A DNA stretch of 64,000 nucleotides. Origin: Spirosoma profusum (GTDB taxonomy: Bacteria; Bacteroidota; Bacteroidia; Cytophagales; Spirosomataceae). Positions 1 to 9,060 of the stretch are shown in pieces. The notes under the pieces were generated by a model, which made no database searches, was not told the origin of the DNA, and saw nothing but the letters and a program-made list of their open reading frames with translations. The DNA lies in contig NZ_JACWZY010000007.1 of assembly GCF_014699005.1 (NCBI RefSeq), positions 186,001 through 250,000 of the forward strand. The letters run 5' to 3'. Within the stretch, counting starts at the first letter, position 1. Each line of letters begins with the position of its first letter. The translations under genes and the position numbers were made by a program.

Positions 1-1
1 T

Positions 2-445
2 TTAACGTACGTATATATAGTGGCTGGTTTTTCTTTGTTTGGAGTCAATATAGTTAACAATTCAGCGAATTTGTTCATGTATCTGCTGGCTGGCTGGACG
101 TTGGCGACTGGCTTGTATAGTTTAATCAGTCGAATTCAGCGATTAAAAAGGGAACATGAATTTATTGATCGTTCCATGCTTGGCGAGTTAAAACATGCGC
201 TCTCAATAGCCACCTACCAGGTTCGTCTTTCCCGCCTGATGCGCTGGAATATGCTGCCTATTATCACTTTTTGCCTAATAGGTGTTTGGGAGAGCGGGAA
301 ATCAGTCTGGCAGGTGCTGGGTCTATTACTCCTTTTTGGGGCAGCCTACTTTGTGAGCGGCTGGGAACACAGCATTTACAAAGGTAAAAAACGAGAACTG
401 GAGAAGCTGCAAAAAAAACTTCAGGAAGAAGTGGTCACTCAATAA
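2..445 (+). CDS. Membrane protein with C-terminal coiled coil (5' partial)
   Basis: The reading frame is open to the left edge of the window, so the gene probably begins upstream; the first possible internal start is a GTG at 20. The visible part has hydrophobic segments at about residues 17-36 (from the GTG), 76-90 and 97-114, then a charged Lys/Glu-rich tail that looks like a short coiled coil facing the cytoplasm. The layout of a soluble loop between membrane spans and a helical tail resembles small membrane proteins that follow sigma-factor genes in Bacteroidota, but the upstream gene is not in view. I do not recognise a specific family. It ends 61 bp before the next plus-strand gene. Confidence 0.6.
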   Translation, partial: LTYVYIVAGFSLFGVNIVNNSANLFMYLLAGWTLATGLYSLISRIQRLKREHEFIDRSMLGELKHALSIATYQVRLSRLMRWNMLPIITFCLIGVWESGKSVWQVLGLLLLFGAAYFVSGWEHSIYKGKKRELEKLQKKLQEEVVTQ

Positions 446-506
446 ATCACTCGCCGAATTACGACAACCAAAACGGATTACACCAACTAAAACTAGTAAA
501 ACGACT

Positions 507-1013
507 ATGGCAGACTATCAGGCAAAATCAACCAACGCATTATCGTTCGTTTTGACACAAGACGACAAATTAATTGGAAAACTTTCCTACAGAAGTTGGT
601 TCAAGTTTAATGCATTACTCGAACTGGCAAACAACTCGGTTTATCAAGTTGAACCTAAAGGGTTTTGGGGAACAACGATTGAACTAAAAGAAGCCAGCAA
701 AGTGCTACTAAAATTCAATATGAATTGGCATGGTGAGATTGTTGTTCAAACTTATTTTAATGGCCTTGAGAAAGGTTATCTTTTTAAGCACCAGGGTGTT
801 TTTAAAGAATCATTTACACTAGTGGACCCAGAAGGAATTGAGCTTTTAGTCATGAAGCCCCATCTGAAATGGAACCTGATGAATTATGAATACCAGCTAA
901 CAACGTCGGATAGTTTTGAATCTTTTCCGAATAAAGAAATAATTCTGCTGGCTTCGTTACACTGTGCAAACTATTATATGTCAATGATGTCCGCGATGGT
1001 TGTAACAGCGTGA
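507..1013 (+). CDS. Hypothetical soluble protein, tubby/LURP-like beta fold suspected
   Basis: A 168-residue protein with no signal peptide and no membrane span. The pattern is mostly beta strands with many aromatic residues (for example YRSWFKF, PKGFWGTT, MNWHGEI), followed by a hydrophobic C-terminal helix containing a Cys-Ala-Asn-Tyr-Tyr stretch. This spacing is reminiscent of small tubby-C-like or LURP-one-related beta barrels of unknown role, but I cannot prove membership. It is convergent with the EEP-family gene, whose stop is only 17 bp away. Function unknown. Confidence 0.55.
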   Translation: MADYQAKSTNALSFVLTQDDKLIGKLSYRSWFKFNALLELANNSVYQVEPKGFWGTTIELKEASKVLLKFNMNWHGEIVVQTYFNGLEKGYLFKHQGVFKESFTLVDPEGIELLVMKPHLKWNLMNYEYQLTTSDSFESFPNKEIILLASLHCANYYMSMMSAMVVTA

Positions 1014-1029
1014 AATAGCCTGTTACGGT

Positions 1030-2157
1030 TTACTGGGCTTTCAATACGTATTGTGCCAGTACGGGGAAGTGGTCGGAGAAGGAAATACCTGATAAGGTCT
1101 GGCACGTTTTAATCTGCCAGTGGTGGCTAACAAATTGCTGGTCGATGCGGGCACAGTAGGGGTGCCGATTCAGGGTGAAACCAAGTCCCTGACCCGCTTC
1201 CTCAAAAGCATTTTGGAAATTCTGACTCAACTTTCCATACGAATAACCAATGGGCAATTCGTTGAAATCACCACATATCAGAACCGGATAACGACTGCCT
1301 ACTACATAGGATTCGACTTCTGATAGCTGCTCATTCCGGTTTTCGAAACCTTCTTTCAAGCGGCTGAAAATATCCGCAAAAGCCAAAAAAGACTGGCCAA
1401 TATTTCCGGCTTTTAGCGATTTTATCAACTGGTCCGTTCGAACACCCATCGACCACAAATGCACATTCACGACCCGAATTGTATCGTTTCCATAAGCTAT
1501 ATCAGCGCAAAGGAAACCATTGATTTCCGGGCCGTTAGGTCGATTCCAGATGCGGCTGTATTTTCTAACAATCGGGTAACTGGAGAACAAAGCCAGTCCA
1601 ACTTGCCGATCTTTTTCGAAGCAGCTTAATTTCTCAAGCTTATTGACGTATTGACGCTCGATGAGCACATTCGGCGAATACTCCTGAAAGCAGGCAATAT
1701 CGGCTTTCAGCGCCGTTGGGTCGAAGCCGCGCCCATGTGGGTTGAGCAAAAAGGTTTCGCTGTTGAAACTCAGTACGTTCAGCGGTTGCCCGTTTCCCGT
1801 ATTCAGTTCGCCATCGCTGTTTCCAACCAGGCGTTTCGCCACGACAAACGAAAACAAGACCCAGATTAAACCAGCTGTGGCAACCAGCGACTGTTTTTTG
1901 TAGAATAGATAAAGGCAGGCTGCGAATCCGCCAACTACCGCCAGGGGCAAACTCATCATAATGAACCCTGTCAGCCAATGGTCGATCATCGGATAATAGC
2001 AGAAAGCCATCGTGAAAAATAGATAGCTCAACAGGGTATAGGCAACCGGAAACTGCTTGTATTTGCTGACAACGTAGTGTACAACTTCCTGTAACCCACT
2101 TCCCGAACGTAGTATGGCTGGACGTAGCAAATCCCGAAATTCAGTAGACGTAGTCAT
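1030..2157 (-). CDS. Membrane-anchored endonuclease/exonuclease/phosphatase (EEP) family protein
   Basis: A 375-residue protein. About three transmembrane helices lie between residues 35 and 110, and the rest is an EEP (DNase I-like) catalytic domain placed outside or at the membrane face. The family signatures are present in order: NVLSFNSE (metal/active-site Asn), CFQEYSPN (metal-binding Glu), VVNVHLW, GDFNELP (Asp/Asn pair) and the terminal SDHFPV (catalytic Asp-His). The family hydrolyses phosphodiesters or phosphomonoesters in nucleic acids, phosphoinositides or sphingolipids, and the substrate cannot be read from the sequence. It is the last gene of a minus-strand run, 46 bp after the coiled-coil gene. 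Confidence 0.85.
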   Translation of the reverse strand: MTTSTEFRDLLRPAILRSGSGLQEVVHYVVSKYKQFPVAYTLLSYLFFTMAFCYYPMIDHWLTGFIMMSLPLAVVGGFAACLYLFYKKQSLVATAGLIWVLFSFVVAKRLVGNSDGELNTGNGQPLNVLSFNSETFLLNPHGRGFDPTALKADIACFQEYSPNVLIERQYVNKLEKLSCFEKDRQVGLALFSSYPIVRKYSRIWNRPNGPEINGFLCADIAYGNDTIRVVNVHLWSMGVRTDQLIKSLKAGNIGQSFLAFADIFSRLKEGFENRNEQLSEVESYVVGSRYPVLICGDFNELPIGYSYGKLSQNFQNAFEEAGQGLGFTLNRHPYCARIDQQFVSHHWQIKTCQTLSGISFSDHFPVLAQYVLKAQ

Positions 2158-2203
2158 GGTTGTATTTGTTGAGAGGAAGAAAATGGAACCGAGAAGCCAG
2201 TAC

Positions 2204-3154
2204 TTATTTCACTTCGAAATGGGCGTCACCTATTTTGAAGCCTTCAGTAAATAACTCTACATTATAAGTTCCTGGTTTATAAGGAGCTTCACGCCGGAGA
2301 AGGATGTCAACCCGTTGGTCGTTATTTTCGAACGGCACCGACTGGCGGATGCTGTAACCGAGTTCTTGACCGTCGAATGTCAGGATGCCTCCAAAGCCGC
2401 TTTCACTTACGACGGCTCCATTGGCATCGGTCAGGCGGACGTAGATATCTTTGTTCGTTTTCGAAGCTACCGGATTCGACGGCATGATGAACGTAAATTT
2501 CAGCCGGTCGATGCGCGACGATTTATACGAACCACCCCGGCGCTCTTTTCCGTTAGCCGCCACGGCCAGCACTTCCAGATTGACCGCTTTCATGGCTGAC
2601 GCTAACGTCATTTTGTCATGTAAATCAGCGTTTTCCTGCGAGTAATCGACCAGCGTTTTGGAGAGAGCGGCCTTTTCCTGTTTTAAGCCTGCGTTCTCAT
2701 TGAGAATCGTTTCTTTCTCCTGTTCGAGCGTTTTAGTTCGACTGAGCAACGTACCGTTTTCGGCTTTCAGCGCACGCACATTGCTCTCATTCTGAGCCAG
2801 AAAATTCTTGTAATCCCTGATTTTGAAGTTGTACTGCTGAATCGAAAAGCTTAAATCGTACTTCAGTTTCTTCTTGTCGGCCTCCAAGTGCCGTTTGATA
2901 CGTTCCAGTTCAACCACGCTGCCACCCAACTGCCGCGCTTCGATGATTTTCTTATCCAGTACGGTCGAAATGGAGTCAAGGCGGGCTTGTGTAACGGCGA
3001 ATTGCTCGACTTTAGTCGTCAGAAGTTTCTGAACTTCAAGCGTTTCGTTGCGGGAGCCGAGAAACAGGTAAGCCAGCAAGGCCAGTATACCCAGCAATGC
3101 GCCAAGTATCATATTTGTGGCGCCCGAACGATTCGTTGCGGCCTGCATTTCCAT
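2204..3154 (-). CDS. Inner-membrane anchored coiled-coil protein
   Basis: A 316-residue protein with one transmembrane helix near residues 16-33 (MILGALLGILALLAYLFLG), then a long heptad-rich helical region to about residue 195. The C-terminal 110 residues form a compact beta-rich domain. The helical part is dominated by Leu/Glu/Lys repeats and predicts a parallel coiled coil reaching into the periplasm. The C-terminal domain (SSRIDRLKFTFIMPSN onward) resembles a small adhesion or binding module, and I know no named family for it. It lies between a sensor kinase (76 bp upstream) and an EEP hydrolase (46 bp downstream), so all may be co-transcribed. Confidence 0.65.
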   Translation of the reverse strand: MEMQAATNRSGATNMILGALLGILALLAYLFLGSRNETLEVQKLLTTKVEQFAVTQARLDSISTVLDKKIIEARQLGGSVVELERIKRHLEADKKKLKYDLSFSIQQYNFKIRDYKNFLAQNESNVRALKAENGTLLSRTKTLEQEKETILNENAGLKQEKAALSKTLVDYSQENADLHDKMTLASAMKAVNLEVLAVAANGKERRGGSYKSSRIDRLKFTFIMPSNPVASKTNKDIYVRLTDANGAVVSESGFGGILTFDGQELGYSIRQSVPFENNDQRVDILLRREAPYKPGTYNVELFTEGFKIGDAHFEVK

Positions 3155-3230
3155 AAAATCTTTTCAGGTTGTATGCCACAAAGCAACAACATCAAACTTA
3201 AGCTCGACTTAAGCTGACTTTAAAATGACC

Positions 3231-4613
3231 TTAAAATGTCTCAGAACAGGAAAGGATAAAGGTAAACGTAGTGCCTTTTGGTCCAGAATTCACTTGAATA
3301 GACCCTTTATGAATTTGAGTAACCTGCCACACTACGGCGAGACCTACGCCGTGTCCTTTGCTCGATTGAGCCGTTGAATTACTTCGGAAAAAAGGTTGGA
3401 AAACATGAGGCAAATCAGCTTCCGGTATCTGCGGGCCTTCATTAAAAACCGACACTGTTATCCTTCCTCCTTTCGAACGGAAATCGACGTTGGCGGTGCT
3501 GGTTGGCGAAAATTTGCAGGCATTGTCGATCAAATTCATGAGCAAAACCTTCAACGACGCCCGGTTTCCTGAAACAATCAAGGCTTCTTCTTCGTCCGGA
3601 AAATCGGGAAAAGTGAGGTTAATTCGATACGTATCGTGCCATTCCTGTACCTGCGTTTTGGCTTCCCAAAGCAACTCATCGACTCGAACCGACTCAAACG
3701 GCAACGTATCAACCCGAATCGACGTATTGGCCAGCTCCAGCAACGTATTGGTTAACTGTGTCAACGTACGCGTGTCTTCCTGTAGTGAACGTAACGTTCG
3801 TTCATAAACGTCGGGGTTGCGTTTCTGGATCAGTGCTACGTCGATTTGCGAATTGATTTTCGTGAGTGGGTTTTTCAGTTCGTGTGATACGTTGGCAATG
3901 AACATTTTCTGCGTAGTCAGCGCCTGATCAATGCGGTCGAGCAGTTGATTGAACGTAGCGACGAGCAACCCGATTTCGTCGGAGCGGTTCGGGTGTTCGA
4001 CGCGCTTTTCCAGATTGGCCGGATAAATCGTATTGACCTGCTGAATAATTCCCGACATAGGCGCCAGTGCGCGGTCGGCAAAGACCCATCCCGAAACACC
4101 CAGTAGCAGAATAGCGACCAATATCATGACCAGCAAAATCTTTTTGAGATCATCGAGAGCTTCTCTTCCAGCCTGATCAATGCCACTGATAATCACCCAA
4201 TTACTGGCTTTATTGGAAGTCAAATGAATGGCTACGATCTGATACTCATTTTTACGCAGATATAACGTCTGTTGGGCCGAGTCGAGTTGCGGAATAAACT
4301 GCTCGTGAAACTGCGTGTTGGCCGGATTGCTGCTAAACAGAACCTGTTTGGTTTTCTGGTTATAGACCGTAATGTTCTCTGATAATAAAGGCTCTTTGTC
4401 GGATGCGTCGATAACACGTAGTACCGTTCTATCGGTTTGCTGGAGATCGAAGAGGAGAGTAGTCGTGGTAACGGCGCGGTCCTGAAGGCGTTTGAAGAAC
4501 CGTTTTTCGAGGTAAAGTTTACTGAAGAAATAAACGCCAAGTGAGAAAAACAGCAACACCAGCGTTACAAGAGCGATGAATTGGTATGTAAGTCGGGTCC
4601 GAATATTTACCAT
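3231..4613 (-). CDS. Two-component sensor histidine kinase (HAMP, HisKA, HATPase)
   Basis: A 460-residue class I sensor kinase. It has a transmembrane helix near residues 11-31, a periplasmic sensing domain of about 130 residues, a second helix near 157-177, a HAMP linker and a dimerisation domain with the phospho-acceptor in NVSHELKNP (His about 244). The ATPase domain shows the N box NLIDNACKFSP and the G box GHGVGLAV. Its ATG overlaps the stop of the response-regulator gene by one base (TAATG), so the two are translationally coupled and form a cognate pair. It resembles CusS/ArlS-type kinases, but the signal is not deducible. Confidence 0.93.
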   Translation of the reverse strand: MVNIRTRLTYQFIALVTLVLLFFSLGVYFFSKLYLEKRFFKRLQDRAVTTTTLLFDLQQTDRTVLRVIDASDKEPLLSENITVYNQKTKQVLFSSNPANTQFHEQFIPQLDSAQQTLYLRKNEYQIVAIHLTSNKASNWVIISGIDQAGREALDDLKKILLVMILVAILLLGVSGWVFADRALAPMSGIIQQVNTIYPANLEKRVEHPNRSDEIGLLVATFNQLLDRIDQALTTQKMFIANVSHELKNPLTKINSQIDVALIQKRNPDVYERTLRSLQEDTRTLTQLTNTLLELANTSIRVDTLPFESVRVDELLWEAKTQVQEWHDTYRINLTFPDFPDEEEALIVSGNRASLKVLLMNLIDNACKFSPTSTANVDFRSKGGRITVSVFNEGPQIPEADLPHVFQPFFRSNSTAQSSKGHGVGLAVVWQVTQIHKGSIQVNSGPKGTTFTFILSCSETF

Positions 4614-5293
4614 TACGCCACAACTTTTACGACGTAGCCCATACCGATCTGTGTATGAAGCAATTTAGGCTCGAAATCCTTATCAACCTTTTTACGAAGG
4701 AAATTGATGTACACTTCAATGATATTCGTGCCCGTATCGAACGTCAAATCCCACAACCGTTCGGCCAACTCCACTTTGGAAATAACCCGTCCCTGATTTC
4801 GCAGGAAGTATTCGAGAAGCTGAAACTCCTTGGCTGTCAGCGTAATTTCTTTACCGGCACGTATCACCTGTTTGGTATCAGGATTTAATTCCAGATCGGC
4901 AATTTTCAGCAGATTGGTCGATTGTACCAAACCACTGCTACGTCGCGTGAGAGCTCTGACTCTGGCCATCAACTCTCCAAACTCGAACGGTTTCACTAGA
5001 TAATCATCGGCACCGGCATCGAGTCCCACGATTTTGTCGTCAGTAGTACTTAGTGCTGTCAGCATCAAAATAGGCGTTGCTACGTTCGCTTCCCGCAGTT
5101 TTCGGCAAAGCTCGAGACCGTTAAGTCCGGGCAGAATAATGTCGCTGATAATCAGGGCATAGCTAGAGCGGGTAGCCAACTGAAAACCCATGTTTCCGTC
5201 GTACGCAATATCGACGTCCCACTGATGTTCTTCTAGTCCCTGTCTAATGCTCTGAAGCGTTTTAACTTCATCTTCGATCAGCAGAATTTTCAT
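4613..5293 (-). CDS. OmpR/PhoB-family response regulator
   Basis: A 226-residue regulator. The receiver domain occupies residues 1-120: acidic pocket IEDE, phospho-acceptor Asp51 in ISDIILPG, conserved Thr/Lys in MLTALS and LVKPF. The winged-helix DNA-binding domain (about 130-226) has TAKEFQLLEYFLRNQGRVISK and a C-terminal hairpin ending in GMGYVVKV. It heads a minus-strand operon with its kinase directly behind it (one-base overlap). The regulated genes may include the two downstream membrane proteins, though no operator was identified. Confidence 0.95.
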   Translation of the reverse strand: MKILLIEDEVKTLQSIRQGLEEHQWDVDIAYDGNMGFQLATRSSYALIISDIILPGLNGLELCRKLREANVATPILMLTALSTTDDKIVGLDAGADDYLVKPFEFGELMARVRALTRRSSGLVQSTNLLKIADLELNPDTKQVIRAGKEITLTAKEFQLLEYFLRNQGRVISKVELAERLWDLTFDTGTNIIEVYINFLRKKVDKDFEPKLLHTQIGMGYVVKVVA

Positions 5294-5389
5294 AATACCG
5301 CTATTTCCCCGCCCGAAAGTAGGTAAATAACGTAATAAACAGGTGTTTTAGGATGTTTATCGATGGATCGGTGCAGTTAATCCGGTCGC

Positions 5390-5487
5390 TTTTTTGTCAT
5401 CCTGACGATAGGAAGGACCTTAAAGCATCCAAACTTGAGCGCATTGAAAACTTAAGTTGCTTCCGGCTTCATCAGCATGACAAAAAA
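5390..5487. repeat. Intergenic inverted repeat, GTCATnCTGA family, diverged copy
   Basis: Begins TTTTTTGTCATCCTGACGA and ends with the inverse ATCAGCATGACAAAAAA; the arms are clearly related but carry several mismatches. It starts four bases after the stop of the first CotH gene (read on the minus strand), so it could act as its transcription terminator. One of six related elements in the window. Confidence 0.7.
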
Positions 5488-5490
5488 GTC

Positions 5491-7128
5491 CTAGAAACGT
5501 ACCATTTTCCGGCTGATGGGCTTGCCATCGGCATTGAGCTGGAGCATGTACGTACCGGGCGCCGTAGGTAGTGAGCTGACGGGAAGCGTTTCCTGATGCT
5601 CACCGGGTGGTTGATTCGGCCAGATCAGCCGTTGCACGCTACGTCCGGCAGCATCGGTAATCAACAGTTGAACGGTGGCACGTTGGGCCAGTTGGTAACG
5701 TAGCGTTACGTTATCGGATGAAGGATTGGGGCTTACTGTTACAGTAAATTCATTTTCTGGTTCTGCCGCCAAAGCCAGTGCGCCGATACCCAGAATCTCA
5801 TTATCCATCCATTCCAGACGGTTTTTGACCCAGGTTTTTAGAAAATCAATTTCCTCCTGATATGTCCCACCGACGAAACCATTCGGCCAGACGTAAACGC
5901 CGATAACTGGCCACTTTTCGAAATTGCGCGTACGTGCTTCGGTCAGTACGTTGGCTACCGAATCGATATAGGTGTGAATACGATCTGTTCGGAGTACACT
6001 TTTACGTAGCGTCTGGTATTTAGTTCGCACTTTCGTAACGAATACTTTATCACTCAGGAGCTTATCCCACCAGAAGGGTGGCTGAAAACCATCCTGTGGG
6101 CAGGCGCGCGTGAAGTCGAAAATCCAGCCTTTGTAGACGCTGCCCGGACAATAATTGACGTTTCCGTAGGTTAGGTTGTAATCCCAGATTGGCCCCATGA
6201 TCAGCTTGCCGCCCCTGCTGTTCCGGTCTTTGTAAAAGAACGTACTGATTCGATAGCCATCAACGTTTTTGCAGAGTTCTGTGAGCAGCAAATAATCGAC
6301 GAAAGAATCGTCGTTGATGTATTTTCGATAACCCGTTAGCGAATCCTGAAACTGAGCCCCATTCAGCGCATTTTCAAAATCAGTTATAAACTGCTTCGCA
6401 TATTGAAACTGCTCCTCGGCCAGGTCTTCCGGTTTCGGACGGTCGATCAGCATTGAAATCGGTTTTCCACTGCCACTAAGGTAAGAGGATGTCCAGGAGC
6501 GGGACGCAGAGCCTTCCGTTTTATCAATCTTGAAAATGTACCCACCTGTCAGCGCATCTCCTGTTATATCCGTTTTTTTGATGTTACTAACGTCGACTCG
6601 ATTTTTATCGCGCTTTATCTTCTCGAACAGGATATAAATTCCGGTATAATTCCCGTTTAAGATCACTTCACAATAGCGATAACGGGGTGTATAAAACTTG
6701 CTCAGTTGGCGATTCAGATCGTAGGTAAGCGTTTCCCGGATGAGCGTTTTATCATTATACGTAGCGTTGAGCACCCAGTCGGCCTCAGCAGGCATGCCCA
6801 GCACCGAAGCATTCACTGAATTCAGGCCCGTCGAATCGCGTAATTCAATACCATAAGGCTTCTTGGGAAACAGCGTTTGTGACGTAGAGCCGCGCAGTTC
6901 AATACCAATTTTACTGGTGAAAGAAGGCTTGTCTGTTACGTTGTTACGTTTCCCCGCACCATTGTCGATGATACGTAGGTCAGCAACGATTTTTGGTTCA
7001 TTATAAATCGTCTGGCCGTTCGTATTGATAAGCAGTATCGGTAGATTCGATGATGTAAGTGTTTGAGCAGCAGTCGTAAACTTAAGAAATACGGAGCTAA
7101 TTAATAGAATCAGTAAACGAGGTCGCAT
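5491..7128 (-). CDS. Secreted CotH-family protein kinase with T9SS sorting domain (copy 1)
   Basis: A 545-residue protein with an N-terminal signal peptide (LLILLISSVFLKFTTAAQ). A CotH-type domain lies at about 60-440 and a C-terminal domain at about 465-545. CotH hallmarks are the LRGSTSQ strand, the TYNDKTLIRE helix, the YCEVILNGNYTGIYILFEKI block and the metal-loop motif GPIWDYNLTYGN. The tail has the T9SS type-A pattern: SPNPSSDNV near its start, a GTYMLQL strand and a terminal basic KMVRF. CotH proteins are atypical kinases known to phosphorylate spore-coat and other surface proteins. Here the product is expected to cross the outer membrane through T9SS. It is a close paralogue of the neighbouring gene and follows it by 175 bp on the same strand. 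Confidence 0.9.
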   Translation of the reverse strand: MRPRLLILLISSVFLKFTTAAQTLTSSNLPILLINTNGQTIYNEPKIVADLRIIDNGAGKRNNVTDKPSFTSKIGIELRGSTSQTLFPKKPYGIELRDSTGLNSVNASVLGMPAEADWVLNATYNDKTLIRETLTYDLNRQLSKFYTPRYRYCEVILNGNYTGIYILFEKIKRDKNRVDVSNIKKTDITGDALTGGYIFKIDKTEGSASRSWTSSYLSGSGKPISMLIDRPKPEDLAEEQFQYAKQFITDFENALNGAQFQDSLTGYRKYINDDSFVDYLLLTELCKNVDGYRISTFFYKDRNSRGGKLIMGPIWDYNLTYGNVNYCPGSVYKGWIFDFTRACPQDGFQPPFWWDKLLSDKVFVTKVRTKYQTLRKSVLRTDRIHTYIDSVANVLTEARTRNFEKWPVIGVYVWPNGFVGGTYQEEIDFLKTWVKNRLEWMDNEILGIGALALAAEPENEFTVTVSPNPSSDNVTLRYQLAQRATVQLLITDAAGRSVQRLIWPNQPPGEHQETLPVSSLPTAPGTYMLQLNADGKPISRKMVRF

Positions 7129-7220
7129 AACGTCGGTGCGAAATTTAGTCTATAAACTTACAACTATTTTCTTGGATAAATTGGGTTAGTAATAAAGCTC
7201 TTTAAACTTTAATCCGAGCG

Positions 7221-7261
7221 TTTTTTTTGTCATTCTGACGAAGGAAGAATGACAAAAAAAT
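7221..7261. terminator. Hairpin with T-tract, GTCATnCTGA family (short form)
   Basis: A compact hairpin flanked by T8 and A7: GTCATTCT, loop GACGAAGGA, AGAATGAC. It lies about 43 bases past the stop of the second CotH gene and can work as an intrinsic terminator in either direction. It is the shortest member of the repeat family with the GTCATnCTGACGAAGGA arm. Confidence 0.75.
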
Positions 7262-7303
7262 GAAACTGGGAGTTTGTAATTGAAAGCTTAAACAACCCTA
7301 ACT

Positions 7304-8932
7304 TTAAAACCGCACCATTTTCCGGCTGATGGGTTTGCCGTCGGCATTTAATTGAAGAATGTACGTACCAGGTGCCGTGGGCAGCGAATGCGCAGGAAGT
7401 GTTTCTTCGTGATCTCCCGCAGCCTGGTTGGGCCAGGTCATCCGCTGCACGCTACGTCCGGCGGCATCGGTAATCAGCAGTTGAACCGTAGCGCGTTGCG
7501 ACAAATTGTACCGTAGTGTTACGTTATCGGTAGATGGATTGGGGCTGAGTGTTACGTTGAAATCTGGAATCAGTTCGGTACCCAGCACCGACGAGCCAAA
7601 GGGAACGATGGCCTTGTCCATCCACTCCAATCGCTTCTTAACCCAGCTTTTCAGGAAGTTGATCTCTTCCTGATACGTTTGCCCGAGCAAATGCGTTGGT
7701 CCAATGGGGACGCCAATAATGTCCCACCGCTGGAAATTGCGGGTGCGGGCTTCGGTCAATACGTTGGCTACCGAGTCAATGTAAGCGTGAATACGTTCGG
7801 TTTTCAGTACGTTGGTACGTAGCCCCTGATACCTGCTACGTACGCTGTTGGCAAACCGTTTGTCGGTCAGGAGCCGGTCCCACCAGAAAGGCATTTCGAA
7901 AACATCGTCACCGCAGATTCGGGTGAAATCGAACGACCAGCCTTCGGGCAAATCGGCCTGGCAATAGCCGACGTTACCAAAAGCGAGATTATAGTCCCAG
8001 ATTGGGCCCATGACTAACCGCCCATCTTTCGAATCGCGATCTTTGTAAAAGAACGTGCTGAGTCGATACGCGTCGATGTTGTGGCAGATTTCGTTTATCA
8101 GCAGGTAGTCGACAAATGAGTCTTCTTTGATGTATTTCGGATATCCTACCGTCGCATCCTGATACTTAGGACCTGCCAGCGCGTTTTCGAATTCAGTTAC
8201 GAATTTTTTAGCGTACAGAAACTGCTCTTCAGTCAGGTCTTCAATTTTGGGTCGTTCAATCTGGATATCGACGTCGATACCATTCGTTTGCTTCGTCGAC
8301 GTCCACATTCTCGATTCTTCGCCCGTGTATTTGTCAATTTTGAAAATATAGCCGCCCGTTACGGCATCGCCCGAAATGTCGGTTTTCTTGATACTACTGA
8401 CGTCGACCCGGTTTTTGTTCCGCTTTATTTTTTCAAACAGAATATAAAGACCTTCGTATTTGCCATTCAGTATCAGTTCGCAGTAGCGATAGCGAGGTAC
8501 GTAATATTTGCTGATCTGGCGGCCTAAGTCGTAAATGAGTGGTTCGCGAATCAGGGTTTTATCGACATACGTAGCATTGAGCACCCAATCGGCTTCGGAG
8601 GGCATACCCAATATGGATGCATCGACAGAGTTCGCGCCCGACGCGTCGCGCAGTTCGAAACCGTAGGGCTTTTTCGGAAAATCCTGCGACGTAGAACCGC
8701 GCAGTTCAATACCGATTTTACTGGTGAAAGAAGGCTTGTCTGTTACGTTGTTACGTTTGCCCGCGCCGTTGTCGATGATACGTAAATCACAGACAAGTTT
8801 GGGGTCGTCGGGAATGGATTGCCCATTGGTATTGATAAGTACTATGGGCAGATTCGACGTAGTGAGCGTTTGGGCATACGTAGTAAGTTGTAATCCAACG
8901 CTGAGTGTGAAAAGAAAGGAAAAGAACCGCAT
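7304..8932 (-). CDS. Secreted CotH-family protein kinase with T9SS sorting domain (copy 2)
   Basis: A 542-residue paralogue of the preceding entry with the same architecture: signal peptide ending near TYAQ, LRGSTSQ strand, TYVDKTLIREP, YCELILNGKYEGLYILFEKI, GPIWDYNLAFGN, and a type-A sorting domain with SPNPSTDNV and terminal KMVRF. Stretches such as the 30-odd residues around GKRNNVTDKPSFTSKIG are identical in both copies, and the DNA there is nearly identical. The duplication is therefore recent or is homogenised by gene conversion. The central substrate-facing loops differ more, for example after SRMWTS and before PEGWSFDF, which would fit two related targets. The kinase activity is known for the family, not shown here. 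Confidence 0.9.
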   Translation of the reverse strand: MRFFSFLFTLSVGLQLTTYAQTLTTSNLPIVLINTNGQSIPDDPKLVCDLRIIDNGAGKRNNVTDKPSFTSKIGIELRGSTSQDFPKKPYGFELRDASGANSVDASILGMPSEADWVLNATYVDKTLIREPLIYDLGRQISKYYVPRYRYCELILNGKYEGLYILFEKIKRNKNRVDVSSIKKTDISGDAVTGGYIFKIDKYTGEESRMWTSTKQTNGIDVDIQIERPKIEDLTEEQFLYAKKFVTEFENALAGPKYQDATVGYPKYIKEDSFVDYLLINEICHNIDAYRLSTFFYKDRDSKDGRLVMGPIWDYNLAFGNVGYCQADLPEGWSFDFTRICGDDVFEMPFWWDRLLTDKRFANSVRSRYQGLRTNVLKTERIHAYIDSVANVLTEARTRNFQRWDIIGVPIGPTHLLGQTYQEEINFLKSWVKKRLEWMDKAIVPFGSSVLGTELIPDFNVTLSPNPSTDNVTLRYNLSQRATVQLLITDAAGRSVQRMTWPNQAAGDHEETLPAHSLPTAPGTYILQLNADGKPISRKMVRF

Positions 8933-9060
8933 ATATGCCTGTTTCGGTTTTTTCCTATAAAAGTAAGTCTATTTTACCAGATAAGTGGAACGTAGAAGTG
9001 TACGAATGAATAGCAAATAGCGGAAAATGAGTTCATAATTAACTCTTTATAGATTTCGCT

